Shown here: positions 45,316-53,492 of the stretch, one piece after another
How the letters are laid out: each line of letters starts with the position of its first letter
Position numbering within the stretch: position 1 is the stretch's first letter
NCBI RefSeq assembly: GCF_035946055.1
Contig: NZ_CP108364.1
Location: forward strand, 3,534,001 to 3,598,000
Length of the DNA stretch: 64,000 nucleotides
From: Streptomyces sp. NBC_01341
GTDB lineage: Bacteria; Actinomycetota; Actinomycetes; Streptomycetales; Streptomycetaceae
Direction of reading: 5' to 3'
Position numbers and translations under genes: made by a program
Notes under the pieces: model-generated
Told to the model about the DNA's origin: nothing
The model's input: only the letters and a program-made list of their open reading frames with translations
Database searches by the model: none

Positions 45316-45543
45316 TCAGGCGGCATGCCGCTCGGCGCGACGGCGTGCGAGGTACGCAGCCGGGGCGTCCGCGGGGACACGGCGGAGGGTGCCAATCGTC
45401 AGCGACTCCAGAGCGCCCGAGCGGATCAGGGCGAAGCAAGTGGTCCGGCCCACGCGGAGGCGGCGGGCGGCCTCCTCCACGGTGAGCAGGACCAGCGTCG
45501 AGTCGTCTGCCGCATGGGGTGCGGCTGCATGGATCTGGTGCAC
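45316..45543 (-). CDS. xis: excisionase-like small helix-turn-helix protein
   Basis: A 75-residue protein with LLTVEEAARRLRVGRTTCFALIRSG, the MerR/excisionase (HTH_17) winged-helix. A basic end (LARRRAERHAA) follows. Its place directly upstream of int on the same strand (75-base gap) is typical for the recombination directionality factor that lets the integrase excise the element. Confidence 0.87.
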   Translation of the reverse strand: MHQIHAAAPHAADDSTLVLLTVEEAARRLRVGRTTCFALIRSGALESLTIGTLRRVPADAPAAYLARRRAERHAA

Positions 45544-45596
45544 GGGCTCGCTCCTTGGCGGTGAAATAGCGCGAGATGTGTCCGAGGCTGCGATTT

Positions 45597-45816
45597 CTGC
45601 GTCACCACGTCATCCGCGTCACTCATGCCTCCTGACCTGCGGTTACGCGATGACGCAGCCGGTTGGGGGTGCGTCATCGGTGACGCAGGCGTGCGTCATG
45701 AGGTGGTGCGGGGTGACGCAGGTGACGCGGGGTGACGCAGCCGAACCGTTCTGCGTCACCTCGATCACCGCAGTTCAGGGGCTGTTTCAGGGCCTGTGGT
45801 GACGCGGGTGACGCAG
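45597..45816. repeat. array of about 12 decamer iterons, candidate replication origin
   Basis: The decamer ggtgacgcag or close variants occur about 12 times in 220 bases on both strands. Copies start near 45597, 45614, 45650, 45669, 45679, 45691, 45712, 45721, 45731, 45751, 45798 and 45807; some abut head to tail. The array is followed by the AT-rich stretch ctttctcatggaaaaagaga. Position (between xis and the replication genes) and structure fit an iteron origin bound by the element's replication protein. Confidence 0.75.
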
Positions 45817-45929
45817 CCTTCCCTTTCTCATGGAAAAAGAGAGGGGTGTCTGTTGTGGTGTGGTGCGGCTTCGGGCGTGAAGTGGGGAGCCGCTTCGCGG
45901 CGCGACCACCGGGCGGCGTTCCGCCGAAC

Positions 45930-45975
45930 AGCAAGAGGAGCACCCGCCGCCATGGCGCGTGGTGCTCCTCTTGCT
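45930..45975 (-). terminator. hairpin after the replication genes
   Basis: Perfect 15-base arms agcaagaggagcacc / ggtgctcctcttgct with a 16-base loop lie 28 bases past the stop of the ATPase gene. It isolates the operon from the iteron region. Confidence 0.8.
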
Positions 45976-46002
45976 TGTCCGTACCCCGGCCGCAGGTGCG
46001 GG

Positions 46003-47475
46003 TCAGAGCGACTGCTGCTCGTGGGGCGGCAGGGCCGGGCGTCGGGTCATTTCGATGTACCGGCCTGCTTTGGTGCGGCCCCAGTCGACGAGGACGCCCC
46101 GGGCGGCAAGGGTGGGCTGGAGGCGTTTGAGGCGGTCGGAGAGGACTTTCCCGGTTGTGGGCCATCCTTTGGGCAGTGGACGGCAGTCGTCGCCGCTGTA
46201 GAGGCCGCTGAGGAGGTGCAGCCACTCCGAGGACGTCATCCGCGTCTCGGTGCCAGGGTCGAGGCCTGAGGCGTGCTTGAGGACGGTCTGCGCGAGGAGG
46301 TCCCCTTCGATGACGTCGTCGTTCAGCTCGTCCAGGCTGCTGCGGTAAGCGGGGAGCGCCCGGAGGCTGGTGGCTGTGTCGAACTGCGCGCACAGGTGGG
46401 CGAAGTCCGCCATCCGCAGATCACTCGGGATGTCCGCCTCAGCAGCCCGGACCTTGACCGCCAAGTCGAGGACAGAGCCGAGGATCACGGGCAGGGCCTC
46501 TTCGAACTCCCGCCACAGCTCCGCCTCGGTCCGCCGCACCCTCGGGCGTTCCAGACGCAACGGCAGTAGACGTTCGGCCAGGTCCGGGCGGATGACGCCG
46601 ACGTCGATCCCGGTCAGCAGGAGAGGGCGGCGGTAGCGGGAACGGACAACATCCCCGTCGCTGAACAGGGCCCGCTTGATGCTCTCGGCTCCGGTGACGA
46701 TGCAGCACATGAGGTCGGACAGGTCCGGCGCCAGGTGCGAGAGGTTGTCCAGCGCGGTGACCCATCCTGCGGCAACGGCCGTGATCAGGTTCTCTTCGTC
46801 CTTCGGGGCCCTACGCAGGTCGCCGGTCATGCCCTCGATGATCCGTACCAGCATCCGGCCGGCCGTCGACTTCCCCGCACCCTGCGGGCCGGTGAGGAAC
46901 GGGGCCGGGACGGGGACGGACGGGCCGAGGCAGCCGATGAGCCAGGCCAGGGCCAGGCTCTCGGTGTCGGCGGTGGCGAAGTTCGTCAGCCGCAACAGTT
47001 GGTCGATGCCCTTGCCCTCGGTGTCCCGGGCGGGCATCGGGAGTTCTCCGGTGAGCTGGGTGCGCCGCCAGCACACCTCACGCGGGTCCGGAACCTTGAT
47101 CTCCCACCCGTTGGGGTGGATGCGGACGGACTGACCGTCGTCGCGCCCGAGGTCCAGCCACGTCGCCCCGTCGAACCCGGGGGCGACACGGATGTGTGTG
47201 GGTTGCACGTCCTGGCTCAGCGCGAGTGCTTCGATCAAGTCCAATGCCTCCTTGAGCGAGGTTCCGTTGAAGACGCCGACCCCGTCGTTGAAGAGGTCGA
47301 CCATGAGTTCCTGCCGGTGGCTGCCGGTTGTGCCCTGGGAGCGGATCGGGCGGGCCACGGGGTGGCCGAGCCGTTGGGCGTAAACGGTGCCCTCGGTGGT
47401 GCGGAAGTACCGGAAGTGCGATTGCGCGTACTCGGTGATGACCTCACGCGCCGGGGTTTTCTCGTCCTCGGACAT
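46003..47475 (-). CDS. P-loop ATPase/helicase-like replication protein of the element
   Basis: A 490-residue protein. After an N-terminal domain (residues 1-150) comes a P-loop (FLTGPQGAGKSTAGR, about 193-207). A Walker-B-like WVTALDNLSHL and RPLLLTGIDVGVIRPDLAERLLPLRL follow, which is the pattern of helicase parts of phage/plasmid primase-helicases. The C-terminus looks like a winged helix (LPKGWPTTGKVLSDRLKRLQPTL). It begins three bases after the Prim-Pol gene ends. The two genes together look like a split primase-helicase that starts replication at the nearby iterons. Confidence 0.8.
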   Translation of the reverse strand: MSEDEKTPAREVITEYAQSHFRYFRTTEGTVYAQRLGHPVARPIRSQGTTGSHRQELMVDLFNDGVGVFNGTSLKEALDLIEALALSQDVQPTHIRVAPGFDGATWLDLGRDDGQSVRIHPNGWEIKVPDPREVCWRRTQLTGELPMPARDTEGKGIDQLLRLTNFATADTESLALAWLIGCLGPSVPVPAPFLTGPQGAGKSTAGRMLVRIIEGMTGDLRRAPKDEENLITAVAAGWVTALDNLSHLAPDLSDLMCCIVTGAESIKRALFSDGDVVRSRYRRPLLLTGIDVGVIRPDLAERLLPLRLERPRVRRTEAELWREFEEALPVILGSVLDLAVKVRAAEADIPSDLRMADFAHLCAQFDTATSLRALPAYRSSLDELNDDVIEGDLLAQTVLKHASGLDPGTETRMTSSEWLHLLSGLYSGDDCRPLPKGWPTTGKVLSDRLKRLQPTLAARGVLVDWGRTKAGRYIEMTRRPALPPHEQQSL

Positions 47476-47478
47476 GGC

Positions 47479-48306
47479 TCACATCCCCAATGCAGTGCGG
47501 GCGTTGGACCACGCATCCGTGCAGTGCCGGGCGCTCTCGCCCTTCATCTGGGCGGCCGCGAACAGCCGCTCCGCGTGGGCGTCGGTGAGGCACCCGCACC
47601 GGCCGTGGGCGGACAGCACGGCGAGAAAGGTGCGGTACACGGTCGTGTGCACCCCGCCGGCCGCCTCGGTGATGCTCTGTTCTGCCATAGCGATGCCGCG
47701 CTCCAGATAGGCGGGGGTGCGGTGACGGCACTGCCCGCCCCCGGCCGGAAGGGGCACAGTGACGGGTCGGTCCGGCGACGGCTTCTTGACGATCAGGGCC
47801 AGTACGGCATCAGGAAGGACGGTCATGGTGCCGGTGCCGGGTCCGAGCCACCGGGCGTAGGACATGGACGACTTGATGTCGACGCCGACACGGACGGCGT
47901 TCGCGGACTGCATCGCACCCTGGTAGATCCAGTGCTCACCGCGCGTCGTGGGCACGGTGCGGGTGGCGGGGAGCGTCTCGCGGGCCCAGGCGATGGCGTC
48001 GGCGTGGTCGAGGTCAACGACGGTCAGACCGGTCCCGCCGGGGTGGTAAGCCACCGCAGCGGTCTGCCTCCAGGCCGACGCCCAAGCGGGCCCGGTGAGG
48101 ACGGCGGGGTCGGTGGTGGCGGCAGCCCACGCGTGGCAGGGGCGAGGGCACTGGCACGGCCCGGCCGTTTTCATGGTCGGCCGGCCGCCACAGGCGTTGT
48201 CCCGGCAGGCAGGGCAGTTACCGAACGGGAGCTTTCCGGCTCGCAGCGGCAGGACGGGGACGTTTCGTGCGGCCAGGGTGAGGGCGGTGGCCAGGTGGGT
48301 GCTCAT
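47479..48306 (-). CDS. bifunctional primase/polymerase (Prim-Pol, RepPP-type)
   Basis: A 275-residue protein with the AEP Prim-Pol domain. LTVVDLDHADAI supplies the metal-binding Asp pair, TTRGEHWIYQ the catalytic-type His, and RVGVDIKSSMSYARWLGPG the third motif. A cysteine cluster (NCPACRDNACGG and CQCPRPCHAW) in the first 60 residues probably binds zinc. AAGGAGG precedes the ATG at 48306. AICEs use RepSA, RepAM or RepPP initiators, and this element is of the RepPP class. It overlaps the upstream methyltransferase gene by four bases. Confidence 0.88.
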   Translation of the reverse strand: MSTHLATALTLAARNVPVLPLRAGKLPFGNCPACRDNACGGRPTMKTAGPCQCPRPCHAWAAATTDPAVLTGPAWASAWRQTAAVAYHPGGTGLTVVDLDHADAIAWARETLPATRTVPTTRGEHWIYQGAMQSANAVRVGVDIKSSMSYARWLGPGTGTMTVLPDAVLALIVKKPSPDRPVTVPLPAGGGQCRHRTPAYLERGIAMAEQSITEAAGGVHTTVYRTFLAVLSAHGRCGCLTDAHAERLFAAAQMKGESARHCTDAWSNARTALGM

Positions 48307-48953
48307 GCTGCGGCCTCCTTCTCGTAGGTGAGGAACTGCTGGCCGATCCATTGGGTGTAGGCGGGGGGTACGGCTTGGCGGGCTTCGGTCTTGTTCATCC
48401 AGGTGCAGCCCATGGCGTCGGCGTAGGCGCGCTCGCCCTTGTGCTCAAAGGGGAGGAGGCCCTTGTGGTGCCAGCAGGGCGGGAGCAGGTCCCCGCCGCC
48501 GCCCCAGGACGTTTCGAAGACGCGGTGGCGGCGGACGTTGAGCCCGAACTGCGACCCACACAGCAGGTAGTCGGGACGCAGGGCCCCGCACCAGGACGCT
48601 TCGGGGACGTTCTCGATGACCCAGGGGCGGCCGGTGGACTGCATGGCCTGGCGGCCGGCGGGGATGAGGTTTTCGTGGTCGTCGCGGTTGCCGCGCCAGG
48701 CGGTGACGCGGGCGAAGTACTGGCAGGGCCACGATCCGTGGATGAGGTCGAACCTGTGCCCGTGTTCGGCGACGTAGTCGACGGCGTCGGCCTGGACGAA
48801 CTCGAAGGGGTAGTTCGGCATCGGGTTGATGTCGACGCCGACGATGTCGTATCCGGCGAGGTAGTAGCCCATGGACAGGCCACCGGCTCCGCAGCAGGCG
48901 TCCAGGAGCCGTAACCCGTTGGGCTTGCGGAAGGGCAGGACGCGGGCGTTCAC
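48303..48953 (-). CDS. small DNA cytosine-C5 methyltransferase-like protein A
   Basis: A 216-residue SAM-dependent methyltransferase. LLDACCGAGGLSMGYY is motif I, DIVGVDINP motif II, and HGSWPCQYFA motif IV with the Pro-Cys nucleophile. RPWVIENVPEA is motif VI (ENV) and NVRRHRVFE motif VIII. PPAYTQWIG near the end resembles motif X. It is very short for a C5 enzyme, so the target-recognition domain must be minimal. GTG 48953 overlaps the stop of the upstream paralogue. It may protect the element from restriction. Confidence 0.82.
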   Translation of the reverse strand: MNARVLPFRKPNGLRLLDACCGAGGLSMGYYLAGYDIVGVDINPMPNYPFEFVQADAVDYVAEHGHRFDLIHGSWPCQYFARVTAWRGNRDDHENLIPAGRQAMQSTGRPWVIENVPEASWCGALRPDYLLCGSQFGLNVRRHRVFETSWGGGGDLLPPCWHHKGLLPFEHKGERAYADAMGCTWMNKTEARQAVPPAYTQWIGQQFLTYEKEAAA

Positions 48954-49636
48954 GCGGCCACCCCCAGCAGTGCCAGGGCCTGGAGGGCGGCGGTGCCGAT
49001 CCACTGGGTGTAGGCCGGGGGGATGCACTCGCGGATGCCGTCGCGCGTCATCCACGGCACGTTCATGTCGTCGCGTGCTTCCTGGACGCCGCTGAAGTTG
49101 CCGACGTAGTGGGCGAAGTGCCGGGCGGCGCGGGGGCGGCCCATCTTGGTGAGCGGCGCCAGGTGGGCGCCATGCTGGGGCGGGGTGATGGTGAAGCCGC
49201 AGGTCTCGAAGAGGCGGTGGCGGTAGGTGCGCATCCCGAATGCGGCGGCGCACATCGTCACCGGGTCCCGGAGTTCTCCGGCGGCCTCTTCGACGTTCTC
49301 GATGACCCAGGGGCGGCCGGCCGTTTCGAGGGCGGCCCGGGTGGGGGCGATGAGGTCGGGGTGGGCGCGGTGCTGGATCTTCTGCGCGCGGCTGTAGCGC
49401 TGGCAGGGCGGCGAGGCGTGGACGAAGTCGAACTCCCCGCCGTGTGCGAGCAGGTACTGGATCGCGTCGGCCTGGACGAACCGGTACGGGTACAGCGGCT
49501 GCGGGGCGCTGTCGACGCCGGTCACCTCGAACCCGGCATCCGTGTAGCCCTTGGCCGCGCCGCCCTGGCAGCAGTAGAGGTCCAGCAAACGGGGCCGGTG
49601 GCCGGGGCCTCGCCGGATTAGGACAGGTTGAGTCAT
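48950..49636 (-). CDS. small DNA cytosine-C5 methyltransferase-like protein B
   Basis: A 228-residue paralogue of the downstream gene. LLDLYCCQGGAAKGYT is motif I, HASPPCQRYS motif IV with a canonical Pro-Pro-Cys, RPWVIENVEEA motif VI, and RTYRHRLFE motif VIII. It has the same PPAYTQWIG ending. The two proteins are clearly related but diverged outside the motifs, so they probably have different targets. Translation of the pair is coupled through GTGA. No restriction nuclease gene is adjacent, so they act as solitary methylases, probably anti-restriction. Confidence 0.84.
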   Translation of the reverse strand: MTQPVLIRRGPGHRPRLLDLYCCQGGAAKGYTDAGFEVTGVDSAPQPLYPYRFVQADAIQYLLAHGGEFDFVHASPPCQRYSRAQKIQHRAHPDLIAPTRAALETAGRPWVIENVEEAAGELRDPVTMCAAAFGMRTYRHRLFETCGFTITPPQHGAHLAPLTKMGRPRAARHFAHYVGNFSGVQEARDDMNVPWMTRDGIRECIPPAYTQWIGTAALQALALLGVAA

Positions 49637-49728
49637 GCTGGATGTCTCCAGTTCTCTGATGAGGGTGCTGGCAGACGACGGCGGCCCCGGTTTCATTGGC
49701 GTGAGGTTGGGGGCCGCCGTCGGCGTAG

Positions 49729-50187
49729 CTAGCTGTGGAAGTGGTTGCGCTTGATGACGGCCTTGCGGATGTTCACCGTCGTGGTGCCGCGTTCACGGCT
49801 GGCGGTGAGGACCTGGATGGCGATGAAGCCGCCGAAGATGACGGCGGCCAGAATGATGAGCTGCTGGACCAGGGCCGCGAGGGCGGCGATGAACGTGGTC
49901 AGCAGGACCAGCCCGCCGCAAACGGCGCCGAACCCGATTCCGCCGAGCGCGATGTTCACCGCCGTACGCGACACGAGCGGCTTGGCGGTGCCCGGCTCGG
50001 GCCGGTTGTGGTCGATGGCGTAGCCGGTGATGACCCGCCCGTCCGGCAGCACGATCGAGGTCACCGACGGCACGCCGCCGGGCTGTACCGGGATGACCGG
50101 TGCGGCCGGGTAGGGCGTGATGGGGGCGGGGTGGTGGATGGTCACGGCTTGCTCGGCGGGCCGGTGGCCGGTGTTCTCGGGGAACAT
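49729..50187 (-). CDS. small membrane protein of AICE (DUF6251-like)
   Basis: A 152-residue protein with a Pro-rich start (ITPYPAAPVIPVQPGG). Two hydrophobic helices (VNIALGGIGFGAVCGGLVLL, then LIILAAVIFGGFIAIQVL) and a short basic tail follow. It resembles a streptomycete family labelled DUF6251 found in these elements. Its position directly after traB suggests a role in transfer or pock spreading (Spd). The function is inferred. Confidence 0.65.
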   Translation of the reverse strand: MFPENTGHRPAEQAVTIHHPAPITPYPAAPVIPVQPGGVPSVTSIVLPDGRVITGYAIDHNRPEPGTAKPLVSRTAVNIALGGIGFGAVCGGLVLLTTFIAALAALVQQLIILAAVIFGGFIAIQVLTASRERGTTTVNIRKAVIKRNHFHS

Positions 50188-50213
50188 GCGGAATCCCTTC
50201 CTCTGCTGGGTCA

Positions 50214-50390
50214 GGGAGGCGGAAGTACCCCCTGAGGGAGGCGCTGTGAGGGGGGTGCGGGGGTGTTGAGCTGGGGTGATTCCCCGCCTCCCCGAACCGG
50301 TGTTTCCGCTGATCAGTGCGGGGGAGGCGGGTTGGGGAGGCGGTTGGGGAGTTCTCCCCGCCTCCCCCGCGGGAGGGTGCTCGCCTCCCC
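50214..50390. repeat. cluster of GGGGAGGCGG repeats, candidate transfer site (clt)
   Basis: At least seven copies of ggggaggcgg or its core lie in 177 bases in both orientations. Plus-strand copies are at about 50214, 50236, 50321 and 50334 (the last two a direct 13/12-base tandem, with a partial third). Minus-strand copies are at 50283-50293, 50357-50367 and 50382-50390. They end two bases before the traB stop codon. TraB translocases recognise short repeats near their own 3' end, so this is a good candidate for the cis-acting transfer locus. Confidence 0.6.
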
Positions 50391-50391
50391 G

Positions 50392-52512
50392 CTACTGGGT
50401 GGCGGAAGCGGAATCGTCGGCGTCGCGGTTGGACAGGGCACGCAGGACGTGATCGCGGTGGACGACCATGCGGCCGTGGGACTTCTTCGGCTCCTCGCCC
50501 CAGGCTTCGAGCACCCGCTTGAGGTCACCGTTGGTCCATCCGCCGTAGACGTCCGCGCTCAACGCCGTGAGCCGCTGCAGGACGTCCTGTGTGAACAGCC
50601 GGGGTGCGTCGGCGATGACGGTGGCGATGTCGGCGAGCGGGTCCCGTTCCTCGTCGCGCTCGATGACGTGGAGGGTGGTGACCCCGTCGCGCATGGCGCG
50701 GGCGCGGGCGGTGATGAGAGCGGCGGTGTCGGTGTCGATGAAGTGCGTGCGCACGGTGATGGACGCCTGGCCGGCGGGGATCGCGATGCCGTCGGAGGCG
50801 ACAACGAGGGTTCCCTTGTCGAGCCCCGGGCGGAGGAGGTTCGGGGCGGCTCCGCCGTCGACGGCCTTGTCACCGAGCGCCATGCGGGCCTGCGACTCGG
50901 TGCCGAGCGCGAGGGACGCGCGGGTGTGGGCGCCCTCGCGGACCAGCTTGGGAAGGTTCTGGTCGGTCGGGTCCTGCGTGCCCTGCCACAGGGTCACGTT
51001 CACGGCCCGGCCCTGGTTGTGAATCTTCCTCGCGGCCATGAAGTAGCGGGAGGTGGCCTTGGACCCGCCGTACGGTCGCTTCTCGCTGTCGACGACTGGG
51101 CACATGAACGCCACCTGCGCCTCGTCGACCAGCAGCACGAGCGGCGGGAAGACAGTGCCGGGCGGCGCCTGGAGACGGCGTTCCATCTCGCTCACGCCGC
51201 CTTCCAGCATCTCGGTTGCCTGGATGACGTGGTCGTCAGTCGGCCCCTGGATCAGCACCGTGGCCAGGCCATCGAACATGGCCCAGTCCCCGGCGCCCTT
51301 CAGGTCGGCAAGCCGGAACTCCACCGCGCGGTCCAGGGCCAGCCACAGCGCGAGGGCCCGCAAGGCTGCGGTCTTGCCCTGGTTGGACAGGCCGGTGATG
51401 AGGAGGTGGCGCTGGTAGAGGCTGAGAGCTGCGGCGTCGCCGCGCAGGTCTTGGCCCCACGGGGCCTTGCCGGTCTTGTAGTTCGCGGTGAGGTCCTGGT
51501 CGGTGGTGAGCGGGGACGGGCCGATCGGCTCGTCCAGCGCGCCACTGTCGGCGACCCAGAGCCGGACGGTGCGGGCGGCCTGCGGGATCGTGATGAACAC
51601 TTCGTGCTCATGGCGGGCCAGGTTCTCGGCGAGTTTGCGGCGCCGGTTCTGCACTTCGTTGGTGGAGACGCCGGAGGGCAGGGTCACGTCGACTTCTACG
51701 CCGCATCCGGCGATCCGGATCGGGCCCAGCATGGAAGCGCCGGCGTCGCCCATCTCCTTGATGGCGCTGCGCAGCGGAGCGATACCGAGGTTCCGGAGCG
51801 CGAGGACGACGATGGAGGGGGTGATCGGCTCCCCCTCACCGGAGCGGGCGTTGGCGGGCAGGGCCCACTGTGGGGCGGCCTGCTGGTTCTTGCCCACGGC
51901 CCACAGGCCGAGCAGGACGGCCCACGGGCCGATCGTGACGAGGGGGCCCCAGGTCACGGTGATGATGAAGACGATCCAGCGGACCAGCTCGATCAGCGCC
52001 ATGGTCGGGGCGCCGATGTCGGTCCAGTCCTTGTTGGCGACGGCGAGCATGATGCCGAGGAGCAAGAGGCCACCGGCCCCGATGCCGAGCCCGGCGGCGA
52101 TGCCTTTGGCGGCGTCCATGGGTGCGGTGAGCAGGTCCATGCGGCGGCGGTGTCGTTCGTGGCGGAAGCGCTGCCCGCGCTCTTCCCACTCGGTGGCGGC
52201 TTCCATGTTCCCCGCGGCTTCTGCCGCACGGAGCATGCGCTCATAGCGGGAGGCGGTGCGGCCCTCCCACGTGCGACGGGCCACGATCCGTGTCCCACCC
52301 AGCACGTACAGGCCGTGGCGAGCGGTGGCCCGGCAGGCGGTCTTGGTGGTCTCGTGCGTGGCCACCGTGCGGATGCCGCGTGCGGAGCGCACCCACAGGG
52401 GCACAGGCGGCTTTTCAGCGGCTGGAGTTGCTACAGCAGCCGCGTCGACCGGAGCGGGCTCCAGGGGGGTGGGGGTGGTCTTTTCGAAGAGGGGAACGAC
52501 GTTGTCGCTCAT
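50392..52512 (-). CDS. traB: TraB/FtsK-SpoIIIE-type conjugative DNA translocase
   Basis: A 706-residue protein. Two membrane helices near residues 140-205 are followed by the motor. LLITGLSNQGKTAALRAL (about residue 370) is the Walker A of TraB proteins, and PPLVLLVDEAQVAFM is Walker B. RAVNVTLWQGTQDPTDQNLP resembles the conserved helical/arginine-finger region of Streptomyces TraB. The C-terminus (NGDLKRVLEAWGEE, then HVLRAL) is a winged helix that should read the transfer repeats. TraB hexamers pump double-stranded DNA between hyphae. The ATG lies at 52512. Confidence 0.9.
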   Translation of the reverse strand: MSDNVVPLFEKTTPTPLEPAPVDAAAVATPAAEKPPVPLWVRSARGIRTVATHETTKTACRATARHGLYVLGGTRIVARRTWEGRTASRYERMLRAAEAAGNMEAATEWEERGQRFRHERHRRRMDLLTAPMDAAKGIAAGLGIGAGGLLLLGIMLAVANKDWTDIGAPTMALIELVRWIVFIITVTWGPLVTIGPWAVLLGLWAVGKNQQAAPQWALPANARSGEGEPITPSIVVLALRNLGIAPLRSAIKEMGDAGASMLGPIRIAGCGVEVDVTLPSGVSTNEVQNRRRKLAENLARHEHEVFITIPQAARTVRLWVADSGALDEPIGPSPLTTDQDLTANYKTGKAPWGQDLRGDAAALSLYQRHLLITGLSNQGKTAALRALALWLALDRAVEFRLADLKGAGDWAMFDGLATVLIQGPTDDHVIQATEMLEGGVSEMERRLQAPPGTVFPPLVLLVDEAQVAFMCPVVDSEKRPYGGSKATSRYFMAARKIHNQGRAVNVTLWQGTQDPTDQNLPKLVREGAHTRASLALGTESQARMALGDKAVDGGAAPNLLRPGLDKGTLVVASDGIAIPAGQASITVRTHFIDTDTAALITARARAMRDGVTTLHVIERDEERDPLADIATVIADAPRLFTQDVLQRLTALSADVYGGWTNGDLKRVLEAWGEEPKKSHGRMVVHRDHVLRALSNRDADDSASATQ

Positions 52513-52580
52513 GGCGGAACGACTCCTGACTGCCCCGGGATGCCAGGGGCGAGGAAGGCGGAATGGTGTGGGGGTGGGGG

Positions 52581-53135
52581 TCAGGCTGCTGCGGCGGGGA
52601 CGAGGCGGCCGGCGAGGTACTCGGCGCCGTACGCCTCCTTCTCGTCGGCTTCCAGCAGCCGGTCGATCTCACGGCTCTGCCGGCGTGACAGGCGCTCGAC
52701 ACCGAGGTCGTGGCGCAGGCCTGCGACGAGCCGGTCACGGACGTCCTTGCGGCTGGTCTGCATCGCGTGGACCAGTTCGTGAACGAGGGTGATCGCGAAT
52801 GTGGCTTCGTTGGGGTGCTGGTCGACGTTGATGACGACCAGGACCCCGCCGTCGGCGAGCGGGATGGACCGCCCGGCGACTTCCCGGGCGTGCCGCTTCG
52901 CGTCCCGCAGCGCCCGGGCCTGGACCCGCTTGTCGGTGCATCCTGCGGTCTCCCACTCGGCGGCCGTGGTCACCTCGGCCAGGTTCCGCTCCCCGGTGAG
53001 GACGACCTTCACGTCGGGCATGCGGCCAGCCACGGAACGCTCCACGATCCGTACGGCCTCTTCGCTCAGGCGCTTGGCGGTGCGCAGGGTGGATCCGTAG
53101 CCGAAGAGCTTGTGTGTGCTGACGTCCAGCTTCAC
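52581..53135 (-). CDS. HExxH zincin-like protein in the transfer operon
   Basis: A 184-residue cytosolic protein. LVHELVHAMQ (His119, Glu120, His123) is a zinc HExxH, and EADEKEAYGAEYLAG about 45 residues on offers the third Glu ligand, a gluzincin layout. A strand pair before it (KVVLTGERN, VLVVINVDQHP) fits a minimal metallopeptidase. It is not related in sequence to the core zincin at 8706. It sits between traB and Spd-like genes. Peptidase activity and target are unknown. Confidence 0.72.
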   Translation of the reverse strand: MKLDVSTHKLFGYGSTLRTAKRLSEEAVRIVERSVAGRMPDVKVVLTGERNLAEVTTAAEWETAGCTDKRVQARALRDAKRHAREVAGRSIPLADGGVLVVINVDQHPNEATFAITLVHELVHAMQTSRKDVRDRLVAGLRHDLGVERLSRRQSREIDRLLEADEKEAYGAEYLAGRLVPAAAA

Positions 53136-53159
53136 GTCATCTCCGTCTCTTGCCGCAGG

Positions 53160-53492
53160 TCAGGCGGCAGTCTCAAGGTCCGAGCAGGGCACGCACATGC
53201 CGAGGGAGCGCGGGATGCAGTACCCGGCATCGGTCCGGCAGTTGGTGCAGGTCCGGCGGGCCCGCATGGCCGCTTCCAGGGCGGCCCGGCGGGCGGGTGT
53301 CATGGGACGTACGGACTTGGCCCGGTCGACGCGGTAGAGGTAGGCGACCAGCGGACCGCGCCGTCGGCGGGGCCGCTCCAGCTGCGCGGCCACGTCCTGC
53401 CCGCCGGGCCGGAGCCCGAGGGCACGGAGCTGGCGGCGGGTGGCATATCCGTCCGGGGCCAGGCGCCACTGGTAGACAGGCAGTGTCGCCAT
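53160..53492 (-). CDS. RRQRL-motif zinc-binding small protein
   Basis: A 110-residue basic protein. ATRRQLRALGLRPGGQ matches the RRQ(R)L motif family of streptomycete elements. It ends with two zinc-ribbon-type pairs (CTNCRTDAGYC and CVPCSDL). MTPARRAALEAAMRARR forms a helix between them. It probably binds nucleic acid. Its start shares a base with the upstream stop (TGATG). Confidence 0.8.
   Translation of the reverse strand: MATLPVYQWRLAPDGYATRRQLRALGLRPGGQDVAAQLERPRRRRGPLVAYLYRVDRAKSVRPMTPARRAALEAAMRARRTCTNCRTDAGYCIPRSLGMCVPCSDLETAA

Noticed and set aside
45674..46393. Minus-strand frame through the iteron region
   Set aside because: His/Pro/Arg-rich with frame-shifted copies of the iterons. 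The overlapping ATPase frame is well supported.
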